Shown here: positions 42,958-52,139 of the stretch, one piece after another
Layout of the letters: the number at the start of each line of letters is the position of its first letter
Numbering within the stretch: position 1 is the stretch's first letter
Source of the DNA: Streptomyces malaysiense
GTDB lineage: Bacteria > Actinomycetota > Actinomycetes > Streptomycetales > Streptomycetaceae
Assembly: GCF_000980885.2 (NCBI RefSeq)
Contig: NZ_LBDA02000003.1
Coordinates: 62,001-126,000 of the forward strand
Length of the DNA stretch: 64,000 bases
Direction: 5' to 3'
Made by a program: the position numbers and the translations under genes
Notes under the pieces: model-generated
Database searches by the model: none
Told to the model about the DNA's origin: nothing
Seen by the model: the letters and a program-made list of their open reading frames with translations, nothing else

Positions 42958-43324
42958 CGCCCGAGCGGCGGCCCGGACCGCACGGTCCCCGCCGCGTCCC
43001 GAGGGGTGCGGAGAGCTGCCCGCACGGTTCCCCGCACCCCTCCGGGCCGGCTGCCGCCCGACTCCGCGGCAGGTGAGACCCCACGAACCCGCGCGCCCGC
43101 AGGGCGCGGCCGCGTGTCGGACGGCGGCCCGCGCCCCTTCGGCGCCCCCGCAGTGGGACGTCTCACACACCAGCCCGGCGTCTCGTCCGCCCCCAACAAG
43201 TGCAAAGATGGAGCCCGGCAGGACAGGGCCCCCACCGAAGGGCCGAAGCATCAAGCGGCCGGACACCAGCCGCCCGCCGGTCATCGGAGATCGGCGCAAG
43301 GCGCACATGCATGGAGGACGTGAC
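42958..43324. other. 367-bp intergenic region, pepA to lpd
   Basis: No gene is seen. A hairpin at 43001-43042 (GAGGGGTGCGG with CCGCACCCCTC) should end pepA. Around 43085-43150 lies a GC-rich stretch similar to the one near 20930-21000, resembling a dispersed intergenic element. The last 100 bp hold the lpd leader with its ribosome site GGAGGA. Confidence 0.6.
43001..43042 (+). terminator. Probable pepA terminator
   Basis: An 11-bp perfect stem with a 20-nt loop containing a smaller GC hairpin. It lies 44 bp after the stop. Confidence 0.6.
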
Positions 43325-44713
43325 GTGGCGAACGACGCCAGCACCGTTTTCGACCTAGTGATCCTCGGCGGTGGTAGCGGTGGTTACGCCGCGGCCCTGC
43401 GCGGGGCGCAGCTGGGCCTGGACGTCGCCCTGATCGAGAAGGACAAGGTCGGCGGCACCTGCCTGCACCGGGGCTGCATCCCCACCAAGGCCCTGCTGCA
43501 CGCGGGCGAGATCGCCGACCAGGCCCGCGAGAGCGAGCAGTTCGGCGTCAAGGCCACCTTCGAGGGCATCGACGTCCCGGCCGTCCACAAGTACAAGGAC
43601 GGCGTGATCGCCGGCCTGTACAAGGGCCTCCAGGGTCTGATCGCCTCCCGCAAGGTGACGTACATCGAGGGCGAGGGCCGGCTGTCCTCCCCCACCTCCG
43701 TCGATGTGAACGGCCGGCGCGTCCAGGGCCGCCACGTCCTGCTGGCGACCGGCTCCGTGCCGAAGTCGCTGCCGGGCCTGGAGATCGACGGCGACCGGAT
43801 CATCTCCTCCGACCACGCCCTCGTCCTGGACCGCGTGCCCAAGTCCGCGATCATCCTGGGCGGCGGTGTCATCGGCGTCGAGTTCGCCTCCGCGTGGAAG
43901 TCCTTCGGCTCCGACGTGACCGTGATCGAGGGCCTCAAGCACCTCGTCCCGGTCGAGGACGAGAACTCCTCGAAGCTTCTCGAGCGCGCGTTCCGCAAGC
44001 GCGGGATCAAGTTCAACCTCGGCACCTTCTTCCAGAAGGCCGAGTACACCCAGGACGGCGTCAAGGTCACCCTCGCCGACGGCAAGGAGTTCGAGGCCGA
44101 GGTCCTCCTCGTCGCCGTCGGCCGCGGCCCGGTCTCCCAGGGCCTCGGCTACGAGGAGCAGGGTGTCGCCATGGACCGTGGCTACGTCCTGGTCGACGAG
44201 TACATGCGGACCAACGTCCCGACCGTCTCCGCCGTCGGCGACCTGGTCCCGACCCTCCAGCTCGCGCACGTCGGCTTCGCCGAGGGCATCCTGGTGGCGG
44301 AGCGCCTGGCCGGTCTGAAGGCCGTCCCGATCGACTACGACGGTGTCCCGCGGGTGACGTACTGCCACCCCGAGGTCGCCTCCGTCGGCATCACCGAGGC
44401 CAAGGCCAAGGAGATCTACGGCGCGGACAAGGTCGTCGCTCTGAAGTACAACCTCGCGGGCAACGGCAAGAGCAAGATCCTGAACACCGCGGGCGAGATC
44501 AAGCTCGTCCAGGTGAAGGACGGTGCCGTGGTCGGCGTCCACATGGTCGGCGACCGCATGGGCGAGCAGGTCGGCGAGGCCCAGCTGATCTACAACTGGG
44601 AGGCGCTGCCGGCCGAGGTGGCCCAGCTCATCCACGCCCACCCGACGCAGAACGAGGCGATGGGCGAGGCCCACCTGGCCCTGGCCGGCAAGCCGCTGCA
44701 CTCCCACGACTGA
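43325..44713 (+). CDS. lpd: Dihydrolipoyl dehydrogenase (E3)
   Basis: 462 residues from GTG 43325, with ribosome site GGAGGA. FAD-binding GGGSGGYAAALRGAQLG, redox-active disulfide GGTCLHRGCIPTKAL (C45/C50 region), NAD-binding ILGGGVIGVEFASAW, and the dimer-interface His-Glu pair HAHPTQNEAMGEA. It reoxidises lipoyl groups of the E2 components with NAD. The E2 gene follows 60 bp later with its own ribosome site, so the two likely form one operon. Confidence 0.96.
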   Translation: MANDASTVFDLVILGGGSGGYAAALRGAQLGLDVALIEKDKVGGTCLHRGCIPTKALLHAGEIADQARESEQFGVKATFEGIDVPAVHKYKDGVIAGLYKGLQGLIASRKVTYIEGEGRLSSPTSVDVNGRRVQGRHVLLATGSVPKSLPGLEIDGDRIISSDHALVLDRVPKSAIILGGGVIGVEFASAWKSFGSDVTVIEGLKHLVPVEDENSSKLLERAFRKRGIKFNLGTFFQKAEYTQDGVKVTLADGKEFEAEVLLVAVGRGPVSQGLGYEEQGVAMDRGYVLVDEYMRTNVPTVSAVGDLVPTLQLAHVGFAEGILVAERLAGLKAVPIDYDGVPRVTYCHPEVASVGITEAKAKEIYGADKVVALKYNLAGNGKSKILNTAGEIKLVQVKDGAVVGVHMVGDRMGEQVGEAQLIYNWEALPAEVAQLIHAHPTQNEAMGEAHLALAGKPLHSHD

Positions 44714-44773
44714 GCCCTCGGTCACGGGCGCGACGACACAGACTTCCGCAATTCGTAAGGAGCAACCGAAACC

Positions 44774-46540
44774 ATGGCGGTTTCCGTAACCCTTCCGGCG
44801 CTCGGTGAGAGCGTCACCGAGGGCACCGTCACCCGCTGGCTGAAGGCCGAGGGTGAGCGCGTCGAGGCCGACGAGCCGCTGCTCGAGGTCTCGACCGACA
44901 AGGTCGACACCGAGATCCCCTCGCCCGTCTCCGGCGTGCTGGCGTCCATCAAGGTCGCCGAGGACGAGACCGTCGAGGTCGGTGCCGAGCTGGCCCTGAT
45001 CGACGACGGCAGCGGCGCCCCCGCCGCGGCCCCGGCCCCGGCCGCCGCCGAGGCCCCCGCCGCCGAGGCCCCGGCCCCGGTGGCCGAGCCCGCCCCGGCG
45101 CCCGCCGCCGAGGCCCCCGCCGCGCCGGCTCCGGCCGCCGCCCCCGCCGGTGGCGCCCAGGGCACCGACGTGGTCCTGCCCGCGCTCGGCGAGTCCGTCA
45201 CCGAGGGCACCGTCACCCGCTGGCTGAAGTCGGTCGGCGACTCCGTCGAGGCCGACGAGCCGCTGCTCGAGGTCTCCACGGACAAGGTCGACACCGAGAT
45301 CCCGGCGCCCGCCTCCGGCGTGCTGCTGGAGATCGTGGTCGGCGAGGACGAGACCGCCGAGGTCGGCGCCAAGCTCGCCGTCATCGGCGCCCCGGGTGCC
45401 GCCCCGGCCGCCGCTCCGGCTCCGGCCGCCCCGGCCCCGGCCGCCGAGCCCGCTCCGGCGCCCGCCCCGGCGGCTCCGGCGGCCCCCGCGGCTCCGGCTC
45501 CGGCTCCGGCCGCCCCGGTGCAGCCCGCCGCCCCGGCTCCCGCTCCGGCTCCGGTCACCCCGGCCACCGCGCCGACCTCCCCGACCGCCACCCAGGCGAC
45601 GGACGAGGGCGCGTACGTGACCCCGCTGGTGCGCAAGCTCGCCGCCGAGAACGGCGTCGACCTGGCCACCGTCAAGGGCACCGGCGTCGGCGGCCGTATC
45701 CGCAAGCAGGACGTCATCGCCGCCGCCGAGGCCGCGAAGGCCCCCGCCGCCGCCCCGGCTCCGGCCGCCGCGGCCGCCGCCCCGGCCGCCAAGAAGGCCC
45801 CGGCGCTCGAGGTCTCCCCGTTGCGCGGCCAGACCGTCAAGATGACCCGCATCCGCAAGGTCATCGGCGACAACATGGTCAAGGCGCTGCACGAGCAGGC
45901 CCAGCTGTCCTCGGTCGTCGAGGTCGACGTGACGCGTCTGATGAGGCTGCGCGGCCAGGCGAAGGACTCCTTCGCGGCCCGTGAGGGCGTCAAGCTCTCC
46001 CCGATGCCGTTCTTCGTCAAGGCCGCCGCGCAGGCGCTGAAGGCCCACCCGGTCATCAACGCCAAGATCAACGAGGCCGAGGGCACGATCACCTACTTCG
46101 ACACCGAGAACGTCGGTATCGCGGTGGACTCCGAGAAGGGCCTGATGACCCCGGTCATCAAGCACGCCGGCGACCTCAACATCGCGGGCATCGCCAAGGC
46201 CACGGCGGAGCTGGCGGGCAAGGTCCGCGCCAACAAGATCACCCCGGACGAGCTGTCCGGCGCGACCTTCACCATCTCCAACACCGGTTCGCGCGGTGCC
46301 CTGTTCGACACGATCATCGTGCCGCCGGGCCAGGTCGCGATCCTCGGCATCGGTGCCACGGTCAAGCGTCCGGCCGTCATCGAGACCGAGGAGGGCACGG
46401 TCATCGGCGTCCGCGACATGACCTACCTGACCCTCTCCTACGACCACCGCCTGGTCGACGGCGCCGACGCGGCCCGTTACCTGACGGCGGTCAAGGCGAT
46501 CCTGGAGGCGGGCGAGTTCGAGGTCGAGCTCGGCCTGTAA
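44774..46540 (+). CDS. sucB: Dihydrolipoyl acyltransferase (E2) with two lipoyl domains
   Basis: 588 residues from ATG 44774. Two lipoyl domains (about 1-76 and 131-206), each with [12 protein letters not shown] carrying the lipoylated Lys (first at K43), are joined by long Ala/Pro linkers. A peripheral subunit-binding domain ([16 protein letters not shown], about 281-320) and a catalytic domain ending with SYDHRLVDG (His558, Asp562) follow. Annotated as SucB in many streptomycetes, but in actinobacteria this E2 (DlaT/AceF) commonly serves the pyruvate complex; the nearby aceE agrees. A strong terminator follows. Confidence 0.93.
   Translation: MAVSVTLPALGESVTEGTVTRWLKAEGERVEADEPLLEVSTDKVDTEIPSPVSGVLASIKVAEDETVEVGAELALIDDGSGAPAAAPAPAAAEAPAAEAPAPVAEPAPAPAAEAPAAPAPAAAPAGGAQGTDVVLPALGESVTEGTVTRWLKSVGDSVEADEPLLEVSTDKVDTEIPAPASGVLLEIVVGEDETAEVGAKLAVIGAPGAAPAAAPAPAAPAPAAEPAPAPAPAAPAAPAAPAPAPAAPVQPAAPAPAPAPVTPATAPTSPTATQATDEGAYVTPLVRKLAAENGVDLATVKGTGVGGRIRKQDVIAAAEAAKAPAAAPAPAAAAAAPAAKKAPALEVSPLRGQTVKMTRIRKVIGDNMVKALHEQAQLSSVVEVDVTRLMRLRGQAKDSFAAREGVKLSPMPFFVKAAAQALKAHPVINAKINEAEGTITYFDTENVGIAVDSEKGLMTPVIKHAGDLNIAGIAKATAELAGKVRANKITPDELSGATFTISNTGSRGALFDTIIVPPGQVAILGIGATVKRPAVIETEEGTVIGVRDMTYLTLSYDHRLVDGADAARYLTAVKAILEAGEFEVELGL
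44786..45394 (+). repeat. Duplicated lipoyl-domain coding segments
   Basis: The segments at about 44786-45000 and 45172-45394 are nearly identical in coding sequence (for example CTGCTCGAGGTCTC in both). This indicates a recent internal duplication or ongoing gene conversion within the E2 gene. Confidence 0.7.
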
Positions 46541-46584
46541 GGCGCGAAAGCCCCCATGGCGTCACGAACGCGCGGCGTCACGAC

Positions 46585-46622
46585 GGAGCCCCCGTCCGGA
46601 GTCCTCTCCGGACGGGGGCTCC
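46585..46622 (+). terminator. Terminator after the E2 gene
   Basis: A perfect 17-bp stem (46585-46601 with 46606-46622) around a TCCT loop, 45 bp past the stop. Confidence 0.9.
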
Positions 46623-46817
46623 GCCCGTTGCGGGGCCTCCCGGGCGCACACGCCCCGTACTCGTCCGGCAACCACCGAACCGAACCGAAAGGCGCCCGTT
46701 TGCGCCTCCGCGTCCCGTGTAAGCCTCGTCTCACCTGCACCGAAGCGCCCCCCGCACACGCTCCCGCCGAGCGAAGCCGCCGTATTGTCTAAATGTCAGC
46801 CCCCGGGAGGAGCCCTC

Positions 46818-47441
46818 ATGACCGCGCCCGTAGTCCACTCGCTGCGCGAACAGATCCGCGAGCACATCGTGGAGGGGATCGTCAGCGGGCGCTGGCAGCC
46901 GGGTGAGCGCATCGTGGAGCGCCGTATCGCCACCGAGCTGGAGGTCAGCCAGACCCCGGTGCGCGAGGCGCTGCGGGAGCTGGAGACACTGCGGCTGATC
47001 GAGTCCGCGCCGAACAAGGGCGTCCGGGTCCGCAATCTCACCGCGGCCGACCTGGAGGAGAGCTACCCGGTCAGGGCCGGCCTGGAGGCCATCGCCGCCG
47101 AGCTGGCCGCCGACCGGCTCTCCACCGACTGCTCGGCCCTGGAACCCCACGTGCTGGCCCTGTACGAGGCCGACCGCGCCGCCGACGGCACCGCGCAGGT
47201 GCGGCACACCGTCGGCTTCCACCGCGAACTCGTGCGTGCCGCCGACAACTCGGTGCTGCTGCACACCTGGGAGGGGCTCGGCATCGAGGTCTTCACCGCC
47301 CTGTCGATCCGCTGGCTGGGCACGGTGCAGCAGTCGTACGCCGAGGAGCACGAGGAACTGGTGCAGGCGTTCAAGCGCCGGGACCCGCGGATCGCGGAAC
47401 TGGTGAAGGCGCATGTCCTCGGCTGCGCCCCGCGCGCCTGA
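46818..47441 (+). CDS. GntR-family (FCD subfamily) transcriptional regulator
   Basis: 207 residues from ATG 46818, with ribosome site GGGAGGAG. N-terminal winged helix (REQIREHIVEGIVSGRWQPGERIVERRIA and VSQTPVREALREL) and a C-terminal all-helical FCD ligand domain with His/Asp residues (HVLALYEADR, VGFHRELV) that bind a metal and a small carboxylate. Because it sits between the E2 gene and aceE, control of pyruvate dehydrogenase genes is likely; PdhR is a GntR protein of the same subfamily (analogy). A candidate operator lies upstream of aceE at 47663-47679. Confidence 0.88.
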   Translation: MTAPVVHSLREQIREHIVEGIVSGRWQPGERIVERRIATELEVSQTPVREALRELETLRLIESAPNKGVRVRNLTAADLEESYPVRAGLEAIAAELAADRLSTDCSALEPHVLALYEADRAADGTAQVRHTVGFHRELVRAADNSVLLHTWEGLGIEVFTALSIRWLGTVQQSYAEEHEELVQAFKRRDPRIAELVKAHVLGCAPRA

Positions 47442-47588
47442 CGTCCCCCTGACACCCTCCTGACGCCGGCGCCCGCACACGCCTGACGCGCGGCCGGCAC
47501 CCGGCCGAGGAACGCCCGACACGGCGCCCCGAAGGCCCGGCGCACCCGAGCATACCCCCGCTCACCTGCGAAACCCCTGATCAAAGTC

Positions 47589-47623
47589 GGCACCCGGTGC
47601 CCAGTTCCAAGGCACCGGGTGCC
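47589..47623 (+). terminator. Terminator of the GntR gene
   Basis: A perfect 13-bp stem (GGCACCCGGTGCC with GGCACCGGGTGCC) around a 9-nt loop, followed by TACTTTCTT, unusually T-rich for this genome. Confidence 0.88.
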
Positions 47624-47661
47624 TACTTTCTTGGAATCGAGAGGTTTTCCCGCTCAACCCT

Positions 47662-47690
47662 TTGATCGATCATCGATCAGGGAGTTACAG
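47662..47690 (+). promoter_or_regulatory. aceE promoter with embedded 17-bp palindrome (candidate operator)
   Basis: TTGATC (47662-47667) and TTACAG (47685-47690) are separated by exactly 17 bp. The perfect palindrome TGATCGAT-C-ATCGATCA (47663-47679) covers the minus-35 box and most of the spacer, so a bound protein would block RNA polymerase. The adjacent GntR-family gene is the natural candidate. Confidence 0.65.
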
Positions 47691-47801
47691 TCACCGACGG
47701 ACTTCCCACCCGGAGTCCTCTGCCCTGTCCTGCCAAAGACCAAGGGCACCCCCGAACCCTTACCGATGAGGGAACCCCCTTCGACTGAGGAAGGCGGCGA
47801 C

Positions 47802-50504
47802 ATGACCGACCCCAACGCCATCCAGCCGAGCGAGCTCGACCAGCTCCCGGACCGCGACCCGGAGGAGACCGCCGAATGGCAGGCCTCCCTGGACGCCGTG
47901 GCCAGGGAGGCAGGCCCGCATCGCGCCGCGTACCTGATGCGGCGCACGCTGGAGCGCGCCGAGGCGGGCGGCATCGCGCTGCCGAAGCTGCTGGAGACGG
48001 ACTACGTCAACACCATCCCCACCTCCGCGGAACCGGGCCTGCCCGGCGACCCGGAGATGGAGGCCCGGATCACCGCCTGGAACCGCTGGAACGCGGCCGC
48101 GATGGTCACCCGGGGCAGCAAGCACGGCGTCGGCGGCCACATCGCCACCTTCGCCTCCGCGGCCTGGCTCTACGAGACCGGCTTCAACCACTTCTTCAAG
48201 GGCAAGGAGGGTGACGGGTCCGGCGACCAGCTGTACATCCAGGGCCACGCCTCCCCCGGCATCTACGCCCGCGCCTTCCTGGACGGCCGTCTGAACGAGG
48301 CGCAGCTGGACAACTTCCGCCAGGAGGCGGGCGGCGACGGTCTGCCGTCGTACCCGCACCCGCGCCGGCTGCCCTGGCTCTGGGAGTTCCCGACCGTCTC
48401 CATGGGCCTCGGCCCGCTGTCGGCGATCTACCAGGCGCGCTTCAACCGCTACCTCACCAACCGCGGCGTCAAGGACGTCTCGGCCTCGCACGTGTGGGCG
48501 TTCCTCGGCGACGGCGAGATGGACGAGCCGGAGTCGACCGCGGCCCTCGCGCTCGCCTCCCGCGAGGGTCTCGACAACCTGACCTTCGTCATCAACTGCA
48601 ACCTCCAGCGCCTGGACGGCCCGGTCCGCGCCAACTTCAAGATCGTGCAGGAGCTGGAGGCCCAGTTCCGCGGCGCCGGCTGGAACGTCGTCAAGACGCT
48701 GTGGGGCACCGCCTGGGACGAGCTGTTCGCGCTCGACACCACGGGCGCGCTGGTCCGCCGGCTGCGCCAGGTGCCGGACGCGCAGGTGCAGACGTACCAG
48801 ACCCGCGACGCCGCCTACATCCGCCAGGACTTCTTCGGCGCCGACCCGGCGCTGGCGGAGATGGCGAAGCTGCTCTCGGACGACAAGATCCTGGAGTGCT
48901 TCCACCTCTCGCGCGGCGGTCACGAGGCGCGCAAGGTCTACGCCGCGTACAAGGCGGCCGTCGAGCACAAGGGCGCGCCGACCGTGATCCTGGCCCAGAC
49001 GGTCAAGGGCCACACCCTGGGCGAGGGCTTCGCGTCGAAGAACGCCAACCACCAGATGAAGAAGCTGACGGTGGACGAGTTCAAGACGATGCGCGACCTG
49101 CTCGGGCTGCCGATCAAGGACAGCGACTTCGCCGACGGCGTGGTGCCCTACGGCCACCCGGGCGCCGACTCCCCCGAGGTCCGCTACCTCCAGGAGCGCC
49201 GCGCGGCCCTCGGCGGTCCGGCCCCGGCCCGCCGCACGCACGCGCTCGCGCCGCTGCCCGCCCCGGCCGAGAAGGCGTTCGCCTCCTTCGACAAGGGCTC
49301 CGGTTCGCAGAACGTGGCGACCACGATGGCCTTCGTCCGCCTCGTCAAGGACCTGGTCCGCGACAAGGAGACGGGCAGGCGCTGGGTGCCGATCGTCCCG
49401 GACGAGGCGCGCACCTTCGGTATGGAGTCGCTCTTCCCGTCGCTCGGGATCTACTCCCCCAAGGGCCAGACGTACGAGCCGGTCGACCGCGACCAGCTGA
49501 TGTACTACAAGGAGGCCAAGAACGGCCAGATCCTCAACGAGGGGATCACCGAGGCCGGCTCGATGGCCGACTTCATCGCCGCGTCCACCGCGTACGCGAC
49601 GCACGGCGAGGCGATGATCCCGTTCTACATCTTCTACTCGATGTTCGGCTGGCAGCGCACCGCCGACCAGATGTGGCAGCTCGGCGACCAGCTCGGCCGC
49701 GGCTTCCTCGTCGGCGCCACGGCCGGCCGTACGACCCTGACGGGCGAGGGCCTCCAGCACGCCGACGGCCACTCGCCGGTGATCGCCGCGACCAACCCGG
49801 CCGCGCTGTCGTACGACCCCGCGTTCGCCTACGAGATCGCGGTGATCGTCCGCGAGGGTCTGCGCCGGATGTACGGCGAGGCCAAGCCGGGCGAGGACCA
49901 GAACGTCTTCTACTACCTCACCGTCTACAACGAGCCGCTGCCGCAGCCGGCCAAGCCGGGCACCGAGGGCGTCGACGAGGGCATCGTCAAGGGCCTGTAC
50001 CGGTTCAACACCGCGGAGTCCGCGGGCGTGACCGTCCCGGCCAACGCCCCGCGCATCCAGCTGCTGGGCTCCGGTACGGCGATCCACTGGACGCTGGAGG
50101 CGCAGCGCCTGCTGGCCGAGGAGTGGGGTGTCGCGGCCGACGTCTGGTCGGCGACGTCCTGGACCGAGCTGCGCCGCGACGCGCTGGAGGCCGACGCGGC
50201 CCTGCTGCGCGGCGAGGAGCGCGTGCCGTTCGTCCGCCAGGCGCTCCAGGGTGCCGAGGGCCCGGTCCTCGCCGTCTCCGACTACATGCGCCAGGTCCCG
50301 GACCAGATCGCGCAGTGGGTCGACCAGGACTGGTCCTCCCTCGGCACCGACGGCTTCGGCATCTCGGACACCCGGCCGGCCGCCCGCCGCCACTTCGGCG
50401 TGGACGCCGAGTCCGTCGTGGTCGCCGCCCTCGCCCAGCTCGCCAAGCGCGGCGAGGTCAAGGCGACGGCGGTGAAGGAGGCCCGGGAGAAGTACGGGCT
50501 GTGA
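47802..50504 (+). CDS. aceE: Pyruvate dehydrogenase E1 component (homodimeric)
   Basis: 900 residues from ATG 47802, chosen for its AGGAAGG ribosome site; an in-frame ATG lies at 47766. Full-length Ace[21 protein letters not shown], ThDP-binding [11 protein letters not shown] to INCNLQ, and [10 protein letters not shown] in the pyrimidine domain. It decarboxylates pyruvate and acetylates the E2 lipoyl group. Expression is probably controlled at the palindrome upstream. Confidence 0.97.
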   Translation: MTDPNAIQPSELDQLPDRDPEETAEWQASLDAVAREAGPHRAAYLMRRTLERAEAGGIALPKLLETDYVNTIPTSAEPGLPGDPEMEARITAWNRWNAAAMVTRGSKHGVGGHIATFASAAWLYETGFNHFFKGKEGDGSGDQLYIQGHASPGIYARAFLDGRLNEAQLDNFRQEAGGDGLPSYPHPRRLPWLWEFPTVSMGLGPLSAIYQARFNRYLTNRGVKDVSASHVWAFLGDGEMDEPESTAALALASREGLDNLTFVINCNLQRLDGPVRANFKIVQELEAQFRGAGWNVVKTLWGTAWDELFALDTTGALVRRLRQVPDAQVQTYQTRDAAYIRQDFFGADPALAEMAKLLSDDKILECFHLSRGGHEARKVYAAYKAAVEHKGAPTVILAQTVKGHTLGEGFASKNANHQMKKLTVDEFKTMRDLLGLPIKDSDFADGVVPYGHPGADSPEVRYLQERRAALGGPAPARRTHALAPLPAPAEKAFASFDKGSGSQNVATTMAFVRLVKDLVRDKETGRRWVPIVPDEARTFGMESLFPSLGIYSPKGQTYEPVDRDQLMYYKEAKNGQILNEGITEAGSMADFIAASTAYATHGEAMIPFYIFYSMFGWQRTADQMWQLGDQLGRGFLVGATAGRTTLTGEGLQHADGHSPVIAATNPAALSYDPAFAYEIAVIVREGLRRMYGEAKPGEDQNVFYYLTVYNEPLPQPAKPGTEGVDEGIVKGLYRFNTAESAGVTVPANAPRIQLLGSGTAIHWTLEAQRLLAEEWGVAADVWSATSWTELRRDALEADAALLRGEERVPFVRQALQGAEGPVLAVSDYMRQVPDQIAQWVDQDWSSLGTDGFGISDTRPAARRHFGVDAESVVVAALAQLAKRGEVKATAVKEAREKYGL

Positions 50505-50521
50505 TCACCGCGCGGTGACGG

Positions 50522-50556
50522 GAGAAGGGGTACGGCGGACCGCCGTACCCCTTCTC
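50522..50556 (+). terminator. aceE terminator
   Basis: GAGAAGGGGTACGGCGG and its exact complement (50540-50556) separated by one base, 18 bp after the stop. This forms a near-perfect 35-bp palindrome. Confidence 0.9.
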
Positions 50557-50584
50557 TGTCGGTGCCTCCCGGCATCATGGGTCC

Positions 50585-51562
50585 ATGCGTGCGGCCCGGC
50601 TCATCAAGATGGTCCTGCTCCTCCAGTCGCGTGCGGCCATGACCGCCGGTGAGCTGGCGCGGGAGCTGGAGGTGTCGGAGCGGACGGTGATCCGGGACGC
50701 GCAGGCACTGTCGGAGGCGGGGGTGCCGGTGTACGCGGACCGCGGGCGGGCCGGCGGGTACCGGCTGGTCGGGGGGTACCGGACCCGGCTGACGGGGCTG
50801 GGGCGCGACGAGGCGGAGGCACTGTTCCTCAGCGGGGTGCCGGGGGCGCTGCGGGAGATGGGGCTCGCGGACGTGGCGTCGGCGGCCCGCCTGAAGGTGG
50901 CGGCGGCGCTGCTGCCCTCCCTCCGGGACGCCCCCCGTGCCGCGGCCCAGCGCTTCCACCTGGACGCGCCTGCCTGGTTCCGGGCACCCGAGACGCCCGC
51001 GCTGCTGCCCGCGCTCGCCGAGGCGGTGTGGGACGACCTGTGCGTCACGGCCCGCTACCGGCGCGGGGACGGCGAGGTGGAGCGGCTGCTGGAGCCCTAC
51101 GGGCTCGTGCTGAAGGCGGGCGCCTGGTACCTGTGCGCCCGGGTGCCGGACCCGGGGGCCTTCCGCACCTACCGCGTCGACCGGTTCACCTCCGTCGAGG
51201 CCAGGGACACCCGCTTCCACCGGGACGAGGACTTCGACCTCCCCGGCCACTGGTCCGCCCAGGCCGAGCGGTTCGCGCGCTCGATCCTGCGCGCCGAGGC
51301 CGTCGTACGGCTCTCCCCCGAGGGTGTGCGCGGGCTGCCGGGCGCCGTCGACGCACCGGCCGCCCGCGAGGGGCTGGCCGGTGCCGGGGAGCCGGACGGG
51401 GCCGGGTGGGTGACGGTGACGCTGCCGGTGGAGTCGGAGGAGGTCGCGTACGCCCAGCTGGCCGGGCTCGGACCCGAGGTGGAGGTGCTGGCGCCGGGCA
51501 GCCTGCGGGAGCGGTTCGCGCGGGACGCGGCACGGCTCGCGGCGCTGTACGGACAGGCATGA
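50585..51562 (+). CDS. WYL-domain transcriptional regulator
   Basis: 325 residues from ATG 50585. N-terminal HTH_11 (MTAGELARELEVSERTVIRDAQAL) followed by a WYL ligand-binding domain (about 140-220; GLVLKAGAWYLCARV) and a WCX C-terminal extension. WYL proteins sense nucleic acids or small ligands; many repress neighbouring genes. The end overlaps a short open frame that leads into the DUF4240 gene, so the three may be one operon. Confidence 0.9.
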   Translation: MRAARLIKMVLLLQSRAAMTAGELARELEVSERTVIRDAQALSEAGVPVYADRGRAGGYRLVGGYRTRLTGLGRDEAEALFLSGVPGALREMGLADVASAARLKVAAALLPSLRDAPRAAAQRFHLDAPAWFRAPETPALLPALAEAVWDDLCVTARYRRGDGEVERLLEPYGLVLKAGAWYLCARVPDPGAFRTYRVDRFTSVEARDTRFHRDEDFDLPGHWSAQAERFARSILRAEAVVRLSPEGVRGLPGAVDAPAAREGLAGAGEPDGAGWVTVTLPVESEEVAYAQLAGLGPEVEVLAPGSLRERFARDAARLAALYGQA

Positions 51563-51621
51563 CGCGGCCGTCGTACTCCCGCGTGCGCCCCACCGGCCGA
51601 GGCCCGATGCTGGAGCGGTGA
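51559..51621 (+). CDS. Candidate 20-residue coupled open frame
   Basis: MTRPSYSRVRPTGRGPMLER. Its ATG overlaps the WYL stop by 4 bp (ATGA), and its TGA shares its last base with the DUF4240 ATG (TGATG). All codons but one after the start end in G or C. It is basic and soluble. It could be a real small protein or only a ribosome path linking the two genes; not proven. Confidence 0.35.
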   Translation: MTRPSYSRVRPTGRGPMLER

Positions 51622-52139
51622 TGGACGAGACGGAGTTCTGGGAGCTGGTCGACAGCACGCGCGAGGCCGCCGGGGGCGATCCCGAGGACCAGGCCGAGCT
51701 GCTGGTGGACCGGCTCACCCGGCTGGACCCCGAGCGGGTCCTGGACTTCGCCCGTCACTTCGAGGCCCGCTACAACCGCGCCTACCGCTGGGACCTGTGG
51801 GGCGCCGCCTGGGTGCTCCTGGACGGGGCCAGCGACGACGCGTTCGACTTCTTCCGGTGCTGGCTGATCGGCCAGGGCCGGGAGGTGTTCGAGGGCGCCC
51901 TGCACGACCCGGACGCGCTGGCCGGACTGCTGGGCGACTTCGACGAGGAGGTCGACGGCGACGCCGAGGAGCTGGGGTACGCGGCCGACGAGGCGTACGA
52001 GCAGCTCACCGGCACGGTGGCGGCCGACCTCGGCATCCCGCCCGCGCCCGCGGAACCGGCGGGCACCCCGGTCGACCTGGAGAACGAGGCGCTGCTCGCC
52101 GAGCTCTACCCGAGGCTCTGGGAGCGTTTCAAGGGCTGA
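51621..52139 (+). CDS. DUF4240 domain protein
   Basis: 172 residues from ATG 51621 (GTG 51618 is an alternative). The acidic helical pattern MDETEFWELVDSTREAAGGDPEDQAELLVDRL and AAWVLLDGASDDAFDFFRCWLIGQGRE are DUF4240 hallmarks. Family knowledge: function unknown, sometimes found in toxin-antitoxin or immunity settings. Its 3' end overlaps the convergent amidase gene by 34 bp. Confidence 0.88.
   Translation: MDETEFWELVDSTREAAGGDPEDQAELLVDRLTRLDPERVLDFARHFEARYNRAYRWDLWGAAWVLLDGASDDAFDFFRCWLIGQGREVFEGALHDPDALAGLLGDFDEEVDGDAEELGYAADEAYEQLTGTVAADLGIPPAPAEPAGTPVDLENEALLAELYPRLWERFKG

Larger units (their letters stand above)
47442..47801. other. 360-bp intergenic region, GntR gene to aceE
   Basis: No gene is seen. 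It holds the GntR-gene terminator (47589-47623), a promoter with an embedded 17-bp palindrome (47662-47690), and a leader of about 105 nt to the aceE start. Confidence 0.7.

Noticed and set aside
43355..46447. Minus-strand frame of 1030 codons over lpd and E2
   Set aside because: It mirrors the real genes; repetitive Gly/Arg content comes from the Ala/Pro linkers of E2.
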